Shown here piece by piece: positions 16,719 through 24,973 of a stretch of DNA of 64,000 nt. The notes beneath the pieces were generated by a model. The model did no database searches. It was not told where the DNA came from and saw nothing but the letters and a program-made list of their open reading frames with translations. Source of the stretch: JAYOEY01 sp038116945 (GTDB lineage Bacteria; Pseudomonadota; Alphaproteobacteria; MPNO01; UBA2964); assembly GCA_038116945.1 (NCBI GenBank), contig JAYOEY010000015.1, positions 1 through 64,000 of the forward strand. The letters are read 5' to 3'. How positions within the stretch are numbered: position 1 is the stretch's first letter; each line of letters starts with the position of its first letter. Made by a program: the position numbers and the translations under genes.

Positions 16719-17258
16719 ATGCCCGATCGTCACGAAGCCGCCAGTGCCGAAACCGAACTCGGCCCGCGCCCGTTTGACTCCTTCGCCCATGTCAGCCTGC
16801 CCTGCCGCGACCTCGAGTAAGGCATCGCCTTCTATGTCGACGTGCTGGGCGCGGAAATCAGGGTGAATCAGGAAATTTTCGCTTCGTTCCGGCTGGCCGG
16901 GGTGAATGTCGGAATCGGCGTCGAGAACTGTTCCTTCATCGGGCCGGATGCCGAGTACCCGCATCTCGCCTTCTATATCGACGCCGGCACGATGCTCCAC
17001 ATGCGCGAATGGCTGGCGCAGTGCGGCATTCCGACCTCCGATGTCTGGACGCGGCGCGGCAAGGAAGCGCTGATGTTCTTTCTCGACCCGTCGGGCAACG
17101 TGATCGAGTTCCTATGCCAGAGCGGCTATCCGGATGCCGAAAACCTGCCGCGCGGGCTCGCCGCCGGGCATGGCAGGACCCTCGACATCAACGCCTTGCG
17201 CTACGACGACTGGAAACGCCCCTCGAGAAAGGGATCGCGCGAGGTCGTTCGCGATTAG
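16719..17258 (+). pseudogene. VOC/glyoxalase-fold protein interrupted by in-frame TAA
   Basis: A 179-codon frame of the vicinal oxygen chelate (glyoxalase/bleomycin resistance) family. The start at 16719 leads into FDSFAHVSLPCRDLE, then TAA at 16818-16820 (codon 34), then GIAFYVDVLGAE, the usual continuation of the first beta-alpha-beta module. The rest is intact to FFLDPSGNVIEFLCQSGYP. Homologues normally have Glu, Lys or Arg at the stop position, so one substitution explains the break. The downstream part alone would lack the first metal-ligand strand. It overlaps the end of mobA by 4 bp in convergent orientation. Sequencing error cannot be excluded. Confidence 0.75.
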
Positions 17259-17875
17259 CGTTCTAGAAACGCTTCCGCCGCCTTCAGATCGTCGGGCCGG
17301 TTGATGTTGAAGAACGGGTCCACGGGTTCGGTCGCCCATGCGGCGTGCGCCAGCCTGTATCGTCCGGTCCAGACATCGACCTTGCGGATATCTTCTTCAA
17401 CCAGCGCACGGCGCAGATCGCCCGCCAGCGCGACCGGCCACAGGCCGAACACCGGATGGTCGCGCCCGCCGGACGATGCGCAGGCCATGTCGGCATTTTC
17501 CGCCTGAACCGAAGCAAGCAGCCGCTCGACCAGATCGGCTGGCGCGAACGGCGCATCGCAGGCGACGGTCACGACCCATTCGCAATGCGGGGCTTGGTCG
17601 CGCGCCCATTCGAGCCCGGTCAGCACGCCGGCGAGCGGGCCGGCGAAGCCTTCCACGACGTCGGCGGCGACCGGCAGCCCGTATGCCGCGAACCGCGAGG
17701 GGTCGCCATTGGCATTGATCACGAGGGAATCGACCTGGGGCCCGGTCGTGTCGATCAGCCGGGCCAGCAGCGTCCGTCCGCCGAGCGTTTGAAGGCATTT
17801 GTCGCCGCCGCCCATGCGGCGCGCCTGCCCCCCCGCGAGCAGGAGACCGCACACGCTTTTCCCGTCAGCCGGCAC
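17255..17875 (-). CDS. mobA: Molybdenum cofactor guanylyltransferase MobA
   Basis: MobA (206 aa) links GMP to molybdopterin to make the guanine dinucleotide cofactor used by formate dehydrogenase-type enzymes. The nucleotide-binding loop LLAGGQARRMGGGDK lies near the N-terminus, followed by VVTVACDAPFAPADLVERL and the C-terminal FFNINRPDDL motif. The GTG at 17875 is chosen because GGAGGAG stands 10 bp upstream and it overlaps the preceding gene by 11 bp. A longer frame from 17926 lacks family similarity. It belongs to the fdhD-GIY/YIG-mobA minus-strand operon. Confidence 0.93.
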   Translation of the reverse strand: MPADGKSVCGLLLAGGQARRMGGGDKCLQTLGGRTLLARLIDTTGPQVDSLVINANGDPSRFAAYGLPVAADVVEGFAGPLAGVLTGLEWARDQAPHCEWVVTVACDAPFAPADLVERLLASVQAENADMACASSGGRDHPVFGLWPVALAGDLRRALVEEDIRKVDVWTGRYRLAHAAWATEPVDPFFNINRPDDLKAAEAFLER

Positions 17876-18455
17876 GATCGAGCGTCTCCTCCAATGCGGA
17901 AATTCGGATGGGATCGCCACCGACAACCGACCTTGCGATCATTGCGGATGCCGCATCCAGAAGATCGAAATTGTGGACCACGTCGAGATCGTGATCGAAT
18001 GCGCCGGCGGTAATCGACTGCACGTTTTCGCAGGCGCCGCCAAGCAGCGTCTCCGCACGTTCCTTCAGAACGGCTTCAAGCAGGGTAAGGTAATCAGCAT
18101 CGAACCCGTCGTCCGCCCGGGCGAACCAGAACCGCGTCCGCCGCGCCTCGGCAAGCGCGAGCGGGCCCGCCTCGTCGAGCGCGTTCAGAAGCGACAGCCG
18201 GTCCCCGGTCTCGACGGGTATCCCCGTCTCGTCGCGAAGCGGCGTATTGAGCGACAGGATCCGGGTCAGATGCTGGTCGAACCGCTGCAGCAGGTTCCTG
18301 GACTGGCCGACATAGCCCACGACGCGACCGCCATCGTACTGCTTCACCCGCAGATAGACGCCCGCTGCGTTAAGCGCTTCGCGCCCGTCGAGATCGCCGG
18401 GAAACAGGCCCGGCCCGACCGGGCCCCGCCATCGGAGAATCAGCTGCATGGACAT
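17865..18455 (-). CDS. GIY-YIG-like domain protein in the Moco operon
   Basis: A 196-aa protein with a GIY-YIG-like module at about residues 30-70: AGVYLRV, then VVGYVGQSRNLLQRFDQHL, giving the two short strands and the conserved arginine after them. The downstream half is alpha-helical and contains no recognised domain. It overlaps fdhD by one base (TGATG) and mobA by 11 bases, so the three are translationally coupled. GIY-YIG folds usually cut or bind nucleic acid. A role in molybdenum enzyme maturation has not been described to my knowledge and is only suggested by position. Confidence 0.65.
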   Translation of the reverse strand: MSMQLILRWRGPVGPGLFPGDLDGREALNAAGVYLRVKQYDGGRVVGYVGQSRNLLQRFDQHLTRILSLNTPLRDETGIPVETGDRLSLLNALDEAGPLALAEARRTRFWFARADDGFDADYLTLLEAVLKERAETLLGGACENVQSITAGAFDHDLDVVHNFDLLDAASAMIARSVVGGDPIRISALEETLDRAG

Positions 18456-19339
18456 CAGACCCGAGCGTCTTCGGCCCTTGCGGCCTTGCGCTGCAGATGC
18501 GGCGCCTCGTCGTCGACCGACCCGGGGTCGGCATCGAACACGATACGCTCCTCCCCCGCCAGCGCCACGAAGCGTTTGCCGCGCGCCCTTCCGATCAGCG
18601 TCAGGTTGGCCTGGCGCGCCAGATCCACCCCCCAGGCGGTGAAACCCGAGCGCGAAATCAGGATGGGGATTTCCATCTGCACGGCCTTGATGACCATCTC
18701 GCTGGTCAGCCGCCCGGTCGTGTAGAACAGCTTGCCGGCGGGCGAAATGCCGTTGAGGAACATGTACCCGGCGATCTTGTCGACCGCGTTATGCCGCCCG
18801 ACATCCTCCATATAGATCAGCGGCCGGTTCTCCTCGCACAGCACGCAGCCGTGGATCGCGCCGGCTTCCAGGTAGAGGCTCGGCGTGTTGTTGATTTCCC
18901 GGGCGAGCGCGTAGAGCCAGGAGGTATGGAACCGGGCGTCGGGATCCAGCGTCACCTCTTCGAATCGTTCCATCACGTCGCCGAATACGGTGCCGACGGC
19001 GCAGCCCGACGTTCGGGTTTTCTTTTTCAGCTTCTGTTCGTAGTCGGTTTCGCGCGTCGTACGGACCACCACGACGCCGAGATCGTCGTCGTAATCGATC
19101 GCCTCGACCGTGTCGTCCCGGTTCAGCATGTTCTGGTTGAGCAGAAACCCGACGGCCAGGCAGTCCGGGTAATCGCCGATCGTCATCATGGTGACGATTT
19201 CCTGCCCGTTGAGGAACAGCGTCAGCGGCCGTTCGACCGTGACGGAGGTCTCGACCGGATCGCCGTTCTGGTCGATTCCGCGGACCCTTTCGGTGAGCCT
19301 CGGATCGGCCGGATCGGGAGATATCATGAAGTTTGTCAT
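18455..19339 (-). CDS. fdhD: Formate dehydrogenase sulfurtransferase FdhD
   Basis: FdhD (294 aa) transfers sulfur from IscS to the molybdenum cofactor before it enters formate dehydrogenase. Visible motifs are SGCAVGTVFGD (persulfide loop, one cysteine instead of the CxxC of E. coli), HGCVLCEENRPLIYMEDVGRHNAVDKIAG, and LFYTTGRLTSEMVIKA. The start at 19339 gives MTNFMIS and normal length. A much longer open frame upstream is antisense to moaA and is rejected. It is the first gene of an operon with the GIY-YIG gene and mobA and is divergent from moaA. Its client FdhA is encoded 3 kb away. Confidence 0.94.
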   Translation of the reverse strand: MTNFMISPDPADPRLTERVRGIDQNGDPVETSVTVERPLTLFLNGQEIVTMMTIGDYPDCLAVGFLLNQNMLNRDDTVEAIDYDDDLGVVVVRTTRETDYEQKLKKKTRTSGCAVGTVFGDVMERFEEVTLDPDARFHTSWLYALAREINNTPSLYLEAGAIHGCVLCEENRPLIYMEDVGRHNAVDKIAGYMFLNGISPAGKLFYTTGRLTSEMVIKAVQMEIPILISRSGFTAWGVDLARQANLTLIGRARGKRFVALAGEERIVFDADPGSVDDEAPHLQRKAARAEDARV

Positions 19340-19465
19340 CCCGGGACTATAGGGAGGGCGCACCGCCAGCGGCAACTCGATAAATCGGGATGCCACCGGC
19401 CCCTCTTTCCCCGGAGGGTCGGCAGCGCTATATACATTCGGGAATAACGCTTTCGGACAACGGAA

Positions 19466-20467
19466 ATGACCAGGCCCCTTATCGACCCGCACGGGCGGAC
19501 GGTGGATTATCTCCGCGTATCGGTGACCGACCGGTGCGACTTCCGCTGCGTCTACTGCATGGCGGAAGACATGACCTTCCTGCCCAAGAAGGACATCCTG
19601 ACGCTGGAAGAGCTTGAGCGCGTGTGTTCCGCCTTTGTCGAACGCGGCGTCACCAAGCTGCGCCTGACCGGCGGCGAACCGCTGGTGCGCCGCAACATCA
19701 TGTGGTTGATCGAGGAACTGTCGCGCCATCTGAAGTCCGGCGCGCTGCACGAGCTGACCCTGACCACCAACGCGAGCCAGCTGGAAAAATACGCGCAACC
19801 CCTGGCAGACGCAGGCGTGCGCCGGCTCAACGTTTCGCTGGACACGCTGGATTCGGACAAATTCACCGCCATCACGCGCTGGGGCAGGCTGGAAAAGGTC
19901 ATGGCGGGGCTTCGGGCCGCAAAACGCGCCGGGCTCGCCATCAAGATCAACGCGGTGGCCCTCAAGGGGGTCAATGATAACGAGTTCGACCGGCTGATCG
20001 GCTGGTGCGGCGACGAAGGGTTCGACCTGACCTTTATCGAGGTCATGCCGATGGGCGAGATCGGCGAAACGCGGCTCGACCAGTATCTGCCGCTCTCGAT
20101 GGTCCGGGCCAAGCTGAAGGAAAGCTGGACGCTGGAAGACATCGACTATTCGACCGGCGGCCCCGCGCGCTATGTGCGGGTGAAGGAAACCGGCGGACGG
20201 ATCGGCTTCATCACGCCGCTGACCCATAATTTCTGCGAAAGCTGCAACCGCGTCCGGCTGACCTGCACCGGTACGCTCTATATGTGCCTCGGCCAGGACG
20301 ATGCCGCCGACCTGCGCGCAGCGGTGCGCGAAGACGACGACAATACAGCCCTCATGGATGCCATCGACGAGGCCATCGGACGCAAGCCCAAGGGCCATGA
20401 TTTCGTGATCGACCGCCGCAGCCACGCACCGGCTGTCGAGCGGCACATGAGCGTCACCGGCGGCTGA
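19466..20467 (+). CDS. moaA: GTP 3',8-cyclase MoaA
   Basis: MoaA (333 aa) is the radical-SAM enzyme that starts molybdenum cofactor synthesis from GTP. The radical-SAM cluster ligands are Cys24, Cys28 and Cys31 (CDFRCVYC). The second 4Fe-4S cluster near the C-terminus is in FCESCNRVRLTCTGTLYMCLG. TGGEPLVRR is the SAM-binding GGE motif. It is divergent from fdhD with a 126-bp shared control region in which I could not recognise a Moco riboswitch. moaC, moaD/E and mogA are not in this window. Confidence 0.97.
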   Translation: MTRPLIDPHGRTVDYLRVSVTDRCDFRCVYCMAEDMTFLPKKDILTLEELERVCSAFVERGVTKLRLTGGEPLVRRNIMWLIEELSRHLKSGALHELTLTTNASQLEKYAQPLADAGVRRLNVSLDTLDSDKFTAITRWGRLEKVMAGLRAAKRAGLAIKINAVALKGVNDNEFDRLIGWCGDEGFDLTFIEVMPMGEIGETRLDQYLPLSMVRAKLKESWTLEDIDYSTGGPARYVRVKETGGRIGFITPLTHNFCESCNRVRLTCTGTLYMCLGQDDAADLRAAVREDDDNTALMDAIDEAIGRKPKGHDFVIDRRSHAPAVERHMSVTGG

Positions 20468-20496
20468 TCGCCGCGGCGCGACCCCTGGTCGATACG

Positions 20497-21888
20497 ATGG
20501 CGGACACCCCTCCTCTCAACTCCCTCGCCGCCCGCGACGCAGCCTCCGTCCTGCATCCCTATACGGACGGGCTCGCCAACGAGGCCGACGGGTCGCTGAT
20601 CATGACGCGGGGCGAAGGGGTCTATGTCTATGACGAGGCCGGCAACCGCTATCTGGAAGGCATGTCGGGCCTGTGGTGCGTCTCGCTCGGGTTCGGGCAG
20701 GAGCGTCTGGCGAAGGCGGCTGCGGATCAGATCAACCGTCTGCCCTTCTATCACGGCTTCAACCAGAAAGGTCACGACGCCCAGATCGAGCTGGCCGAAC
20801 GGCTGCTGGCGCTGGCGCCGGTCGAGATGTCGAAAGTGTTCTTCGCCAATTCGGGCTCGGAGGCCAACGACACCGCGATCAAGCTGATCTGGTACCGCAA
20901 CAACGCGCTTGGAAAGCCGGAGAAGAAGAAAATCATCGGGCGGGTGCGGGGCTATCACGGCGTCACCATCGCCGCCGCCAGCGTCACCGGCACGCCGCTC
21001 AATCATCAGGCGTTCGACCTGCCGATCGCGGGCTTTTTCCATACCGACTGCCCGCATTACTGGCGCTTCGGCAAGGAAGGCGAGACCGAGGATGCCTATG
21101 CGACTCGCTGCGCCGAAAATCTCGACGCGCTGATCGGAGCGGAAGGGCCGGAAACGGTTGCTGCGTTCTTCGCGGAACCGGTGATGGGCGCCGGCGGCGT
21201 ACTGATTCCGCCCGCCTCCTATTTCGAGAAGATCCAGGCGGTCCTGAAAAAGCACGACGTGCTGCTGGTCGCCGACGAGGTGATCTGCGGGTTCGGCCGC
21301 ACCGGCAACATGTGGGGCAGCCAGACTTTCGACATCCGCCCCGACATCCTGACCTGCGCCAAGGCGCTGACTTCCGGCTATATCCCGATTTCGGCGATCA
21401 TGGTGAACGAGCGCACCTTCCGCCCGATCGCGGAGCAGAGCGCCGGCATCGGCGTGCTCGGCCACGGCTTCACCTATTCCGGCCATCCGGTTGCCGCCGC
21501 GGTCGCGGTCGAGACGCTCAAGATTTACGAGGAGATGGACCTGCTCTCTCGCGTGCGGGAGACCATGCCCGTTCTGCAGGACGGCATAAGGCAGTTCAGC
21601 GAACATCCACTGGTGGGCGAGGCCACAGGTATCGGTATGCTGGCGGTCGCGGAGCTGGTCGAGGACAGGGCGACGAAGAAAACCTTCGATCCGGCGCGCA
21701 AGGTCGGACCGTATCTGGTCGAGCGGGCGCGGCAACACGGGCTGATCGTCCGTGCCATGGGCGACCGGATCGCGTTTTCGCCGCCGCTGATCATCGAACC
21801 AGCCCAGATCGGGGACATGTTCGCGATATTCGGCCGCGCGCTGGACGAAACGCTGGCCTGGACGGCGAGCGGCGCCGGGACTTCGTAA
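20497..21888 (+). CDS. Class III aminotransferase, omega-amino acid:pyruvate type
   Basis: A 463-aa fold-type I PLP enzyme. Substrate entry and PLP motifs are GLWCVSLGFGQERL, FFANSGSEANDTAIKL and VLLVADEVICGFGRTG. The Schiff-base lysine is Lys289 in TCAKALTSGYIPISA. Sequence pattern and length match aspartate aminotransferase-family proteins such as taurine, beta-alanine or putrescine:pyruvate aminotransferases. The exact amine donor cannot be assigned. It follows moaA by 29 bp, and a functional link to that gene is not apparent. Confidence 0.88.
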   Translation: MADTPPLNSLAARDAASVLHPYTDGLANEADGSLIMTRGEGVYVYDEAGNRYLEGMSGLWCVSLGFGQERLAKAAADQINRLPFYHGFNQKGHDAQIELAERLLALAPVEMSKVFFANSGSEANDTAIKLIWYRNNALGKPEKKKIIGRVRGYHGVTIAAASVTGTPLNHQAFDLPIAGFFHTDCPHYWRFGKEGETEDAYATRCAENLDALIGAEGPETVAAFFAEPVMGAGGVLIPPASYFEKIQAVLKKHDVLLVADEVICGFGRTGNMWGSQTFDIRPDILTCAKALTSGYIPISAIMVNERTFRPIAEQSAGIGVLGHGFTYSGHPVAAAVAVETLKIYEEMDLLSRVRETMPVLQDGIRQFSEHPLVGEATGIGMLAVAELVEDRATKKTFDPARKVGPYLVERARQHGLIVRAMGDRIAFSPPLIIEPAQIGDMFAIFGRALDETLAWTASGAGTS

Positions 21889-22017
21889 AACCGGCCCCGA
21901 AACGGCGAAATCCGGAGATTTTTTGGCTTAATGAACCGTTAAATTGTCTCCTTTAAACAGGAATACGCGGCCTGTATGATGTGTTAACGGGCCAGCAGGC
22001 TAGTCGGAGTGTGATTA

Positions 22018-23235
22018 ATGGACTACGAAGCGTTCTTCCGGGACGCCATTGGGCAGATCAGGGCCGAAGGACGCTATCGCGTATTCGCCGAACTCGAACG
22101 CCACGCAGGCGACTTTCCGCATGCGACCAATTTCGACGCCGACGGCAACACCAAGGAAATCACCGTCTGGTGCAGCAACGACTATCTCGGCATGGGCCAG
22201 AACCCCAAGGTGCTGGCGGCGCTCAAGGAAGCGGCCGACAAGGTCGGCGCCGGCGCGGGCGGCACCCGCAATATCGCCGGTACCAGCCATTACCACGTGC
22301 TGCTGGAGAACGAACTCGCCACGCTTCACAACACCGAAGCGGCGCTGATCTTCACATCCGGTTATGTCGCCAACGAAGCGGCGCTCAGCACGCTGGCCGC
22401 CAACATTCCGAACTGCGTCCTGCTGTCGGATTCCTACAATCACGCCTCTATGATCGCCGGCATCCGCCATTCGCGCGCCGAGAAGCAGATTTTCGAGCAT
22501 AACAGCGTCGAAGACCTCGAACGCAAGCTTGCCGCGCTGCCGATCGAGCGGCCCAAGATCATCGTGTTCGAATCGGTCTATTCGATGGACGGCGACATCT
22601 CGCCGATCAGGGAATTCTGCGACCTTGCCGACAAGTACAACGCGATGACCTATCTCGACGAGGTCCATGCGGTCGGCATGTACGGGCCGCGCGGTGCCGG
22701 CGTCGCCGAGCGCGACGGCCAGATGGAGCGCATCACGGTCATCCAGGGCACGCTGGCCAAGGCATTCGGCGTGGTCGGCGGATACATCGCGGCCAGTGAA
22801 AAGCTCTGCGACTTCGTCCGCTCCTACGCCAACGGCTTCATCTTCACCACCTCGATGCCGCCGGCCATCGCCGCCGCCGCGGTGGAAAGCGTGAAGCATG
22901 TCCGCGAGCACGGGCAGGCGGACCGCGACCGGCACCAGGAACGCGCCGAAACCCTGAAGGGCATGCTGCGCGATGCGGGCCTGCCGGTCATGCCGTCGGT
23001 ATCGCATATCGTGCCGGTCATGGTCGGCGACCCGGTGGTCTGCAAGCAGGTCACCGACGACCTGATGGACCGCTACGGCATTTATGTGCAGCCGATCAAC
23101 TATCCCACGGTACCCAAGGGCACCGAACGGCTGCGCCTGACCCCGACGCCGTTCCACGGCGACGACGAGATGAAGCGGCTGGTCGATGCGTTGACCGAAA
23201 TCTGGGGCCGTCTCGGCATCAGGGCCGCCGCCTGA
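22018..23235 (+). CDS. hemA: 5-aminolevulinate synthase (C4 pathway)
   Basis: ALAS (405 aa) condenses glycine and succinyl-CoA to 5-aminolevulinate, the first haem precursor. Use of this route rather than glutamyl-tRNA reductase is a hallmark of Alphaproteobacteria. The glycine-rich GAGAGGTRNIAGTSHYH is at about residues 79-95, YLDEVHAVGMYGPRGAG holds the PLP-ring aspartate, and Lys248 in GTLAKAFGVVGGY is the Schiff-base lysine. It starts 129 bp after the aminotransferase, a gap large enough for its own promoter, though no FNR/FixK box is visible. Confidence 0.97.
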   Translation: MDYEAFFRDAIGQIRAEGRYRVFAELERHAGDFPHATNFDADGNTKEITVWCSNDYLGMGQNPKVLAALKEAADKVGAGAGGTRNIAGTSHYHVLLENELATLHNTEAALIFTSGYVANEAALSTLAANIPNCVLLSDSYNHASMIAGIRHSRAEKQIFEHNSVEDLERKLAALPIERPKIIVFESVYSMDGDISPIREFCDLADKYNAMTYLDEVHAVGMYGPRGAGVAERDGQMERITVIQGTLAKAFGVVGGYIAASEKLCDFVRSYANGFIFTTSMPPAIAAAAVESVKHVREHGQADRDRHQERAETLKGMLRDAGLPVMPSVSHIVPVMVGDPVVCKQVTDDLMDRYGIYVQPINYPTVPKGTERLRLTPTPFHGDDEMKRLVDALTEIWGRLGIRAAA

Positions 23236-23264
23236 GCGATCCCTCTCCTGACAGTCGGGGCGTC

Positions 23265-23762
23265 CTGCCCGACATTCTCGAGCCAAGGCTCGACGCGGTT
23301 TTCTGCGGCAGCGCAGCCGGGGCCGTTTCCGCCCGCAGAGGCGCTTACTATGCCGGTCCCGGCAACAAATTCTGGCCGACACTGCACGAAGTCGCCCTGA
23401 CTCCGCGCCTTTTGAAGCCCGAGGAGTTCCGCACCCTGCCCGAATTCGGACTGGGGCTCACCGACATGACGAAACACGCATCCGGCAGCGACGCATCCCT
23501 GCCGAAAGATTCCGACGATCCGGGCGGCCTGCGCAACAGGATCGAACGCTTTCGCCCCCGCCTCCTCGCTTTCGTCGGCAAGCGCGCGGCGCAGGTCTGG
23601 TTTCGGCATTTCCACAGCAAAGCAAAGATCGGTTACGGGCTGCAGATAGAAACCGCAGGCGATACTGCGCTATTCGTTCTCCCCTCGCCTTCCGGGCTGG
23701 CCATCCGCTACTGGGACGAACAGCCGTGGCGGGACCTGGCGGCGATGGTAAAATCGCGCTGA
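23265..23762 (+). CDS. mug: Mug-type mismatch-specific uracil/thymine DNA glycosylase, start codon unclear
   Basis: Mug removes uracil or thymine from U:G and T:G mismatches. The conserved sequence runs LPDILEPRLDAVFCGSAAGAVSARRGAYYAGPGNKFWPTLHEVALTPRLL, then EFGLGLTDMTK and LLAFVGKRAAQVWF. The family's reading frame begins right after hemA, but no ATG, GTG or TTG exists in frame before 23412, which would remove the first catalytic block. CTG at 23265 (used here) gives the typical N-terminus. CTG at 23232, overlapping the hemA stop, is another option. The coding part is undamaged. A mutated or miscalled start codon, or a true CTG start, would explain it. Confidence 0.7.
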   Translation: MPDILEPRLDAVFCGSAAGAVSARRGAYYAGPGNKFWPTLHEVALTPRLLKPEEFRTLPEFGLGLTDMTKHASGSDASLPKDSDDPGGLRNRIERFRPRLLAFVGKRAAQVWFRHFHSKAKIGYGLQIETAGDTALFVLPSPSGLAIRYWDEQPWRDLAAMVKSR

Positions 23763-23780
23763 CGGCAACACACACAGACC

Positions 23781-23870
23781 GTCATCCCGGACTTGATCCG
23801 GGATCCACGTTTTTTCTGTTTTTTTGTCAGAAACAAAACGCGTGGATGGTCGGCCTTCGCCGACCATGAC
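23781..23870. repeat. REP-like palindromic element of alphaproteobacterial type
   Basis: A 90-bp intergenic element with nested symmetry. GTCAT at one end pairs with ATGAC at the other, and TCCACG (23804-23809) pairs with CGTGGA (23841-23846). Two short hairpins are ATCCCGGA/TCCGGGAT (23784-23804, 5-base loop) and ATGGTCGGC/GCCGACCAT (23846-23867, 4-base loop). The first half read on the minus strand encodes the WIPDQVRDD-like string familiar from dispersed repeats in Alphaproteobacteria. No second copy occurs in this window. It lies between mug and the ketopantoate-reductase gene and could fold in RNA and slow transcription. Confidence 0.75.
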
Positions 23871-23941
23871 GGGGAGTGTAAGGTTTCAGTGCGTCAGCAT
23901 GGCTGGCACTTCTGGAAACAGGCTGGAGCACGTAACACCCC

Positions 23942-24973
23942 ATGAAAATCACCATCTTCGGCGCGGGCGCCACGGGATCGATGATCGGCGGCGAGCTGGC
24001 GCGGGCCGGGCAGGACGTGACCCTGCTGACACGTGGCGCGCATCTGGAGGCGATCCGCGCGAACGGGCTGACCGTCAACATGAACGGCGAGGAACGCCAC
24101 AGCACGCCCGCCTGTACCGACGATCCGTCCGCGCCCGGCGTACAGGACGCGGTGATCTTCACCGTCAAGGCGCATCACGCGGCGGACGCCGCCGAGGCCG
24201 CGGCGCCGCTGATCGGGCCGGACACCATCGTGGTTTCGGCCCAGAACGGCATCCCCTGGTGGTATTTTTACGGCACCGGCGATGATTATGAAGGGCACCG
24301 GCTGCAATCGGTCGATGCCGACCGCCGCAGCTGGAACGCCATCGGGCCTGAACGCGTGCTCGGCGGCGTCATCAACGGCTCCTGCACCATCCTGAGACCC
24401 GGCTATGTCAACCACACGCAGCAGCGCCGGGCGCTCAATCTGGGCGAGCCGACCGGAAATTCAGGGGGCGGAACCAGCGAACGGGCGGACCGTCTCGCCG
24501 CAGCCTTCGCCGATACCGATATCGACGCGCCGGTCTTTACCGACATTCGCCAGGTCATCTGGTCCAAGCTGCTGTCGAACGCCGCCGGCGGCACGATCTG
24601 CGTGCTGACCCGCTCGACCCACGGGCAGGTCCATGCCGACCCCGGCTGCCGCGCCATCGAGATCGCCATGATGCGCGAAATCGGCGCGGTGGCGGCAGGG
24701 CTCGGGATCGATATTTCAGCCGATATCGAAACGAGGGTCGCGGATCACGCGCCCGGCAATTCGCCCCACAAGCCCTCGACCCTGCAGGACCTGGAAACCG
24801 GCAAGATGATGGAGGTCGACGACATCATCGGCGCCGTCGCCGAAATCGCCCGGCTGGTCGGCGCGGATACGCCGGTCGTCGACATGGTCTACGCGCTGGT
24901 CCGCCGCGTGGCGGAAGCGGAAGGGTGCTATCCGGGGGATGGACGGTTTGCGCTGGCGATGCGGCCCGACTAA
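23942..24973 (+). CDS. 2-dehydropantoate 2-reductase family protein
   Basis: A 343-aa NADPH-dependent reductase of the PanE/ApbA family. The Rossmann dinucleotide loop GAGATGSMIGGELARAG is at residues about 7-23. The conserved lysine of the catalytic site appears in VFTVKAHHAADAA, and a C-terminal helical domain contains VIWSKLLSNAAGGTICVLTRS. Classical PanE makes pantoate for coenzyme A. Many paralogues act on other 2-oxo acids, so the substrate is uncertain. It converges on ridA with a 4-bp overlap of stop codons. Confidence 0.87.
   Translation: MKITIFGAGATGSMIGGELARAGQDVTLLTRGAHLEAIRANGLTVNMNGEERHSTPACTDDPSAPGVQDAVIFTVKAHHAADAAEAAAPLIGPDTIVVSAQNGIPWWYFYGTGDDYEGHRLQSVDADRRSWNAIGPERVLGGVINGSCTILRPGYVNHTQQRRALNLGEPTGNSGGGTSERADRLAAAFADTDIDAPVFTDIRQVIWSKLLSNAAGGTICVLTRSTHGQVHADPGCRAIEIAMMREIGAVAAGLGIDISADIETRVADHAPGNSPHKPSTLQDLETGKMMEVDDIIGAVAEIARLVGADTPVVDMVYALVRRVAEAEGCYPGDGRFALAMRPD

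Noticed and set aside
346..17258. Reassigned TAG or TAA codons (for example pyrrolysine or an altered code) explaining the in-frame stops
   Set aside because: TAG ends several intact genes at their normal length, such as fdhB (9579-9581), fdhA (15661-15663) and fliX, and TAA ends flgG. The amino acids expected at the three sites differ (Tyr, Gln, probably Glu), so one reassignment cannot explain them.
19340..19465. Moco riboswitch in the fdhD-moaA intergenic region
   Set aside because: I could not find the conserved Moco RNA core on either strand; only a possible TATATA element is visible.
18455..20446. A 663-codon minus-strand open frame covering moaA and fdhD
   Set aside because: Its first 369 codons are antisense to moaA and match no family; FdhD begins at 19339. 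Such long antisense frames are common in GC-rich DNA.
21889..22017. FNR/FixK box controlling hemA
   Set aside because: No TTGAT-N4-ATCAA-type palindrome is present in the 129-bp gap.
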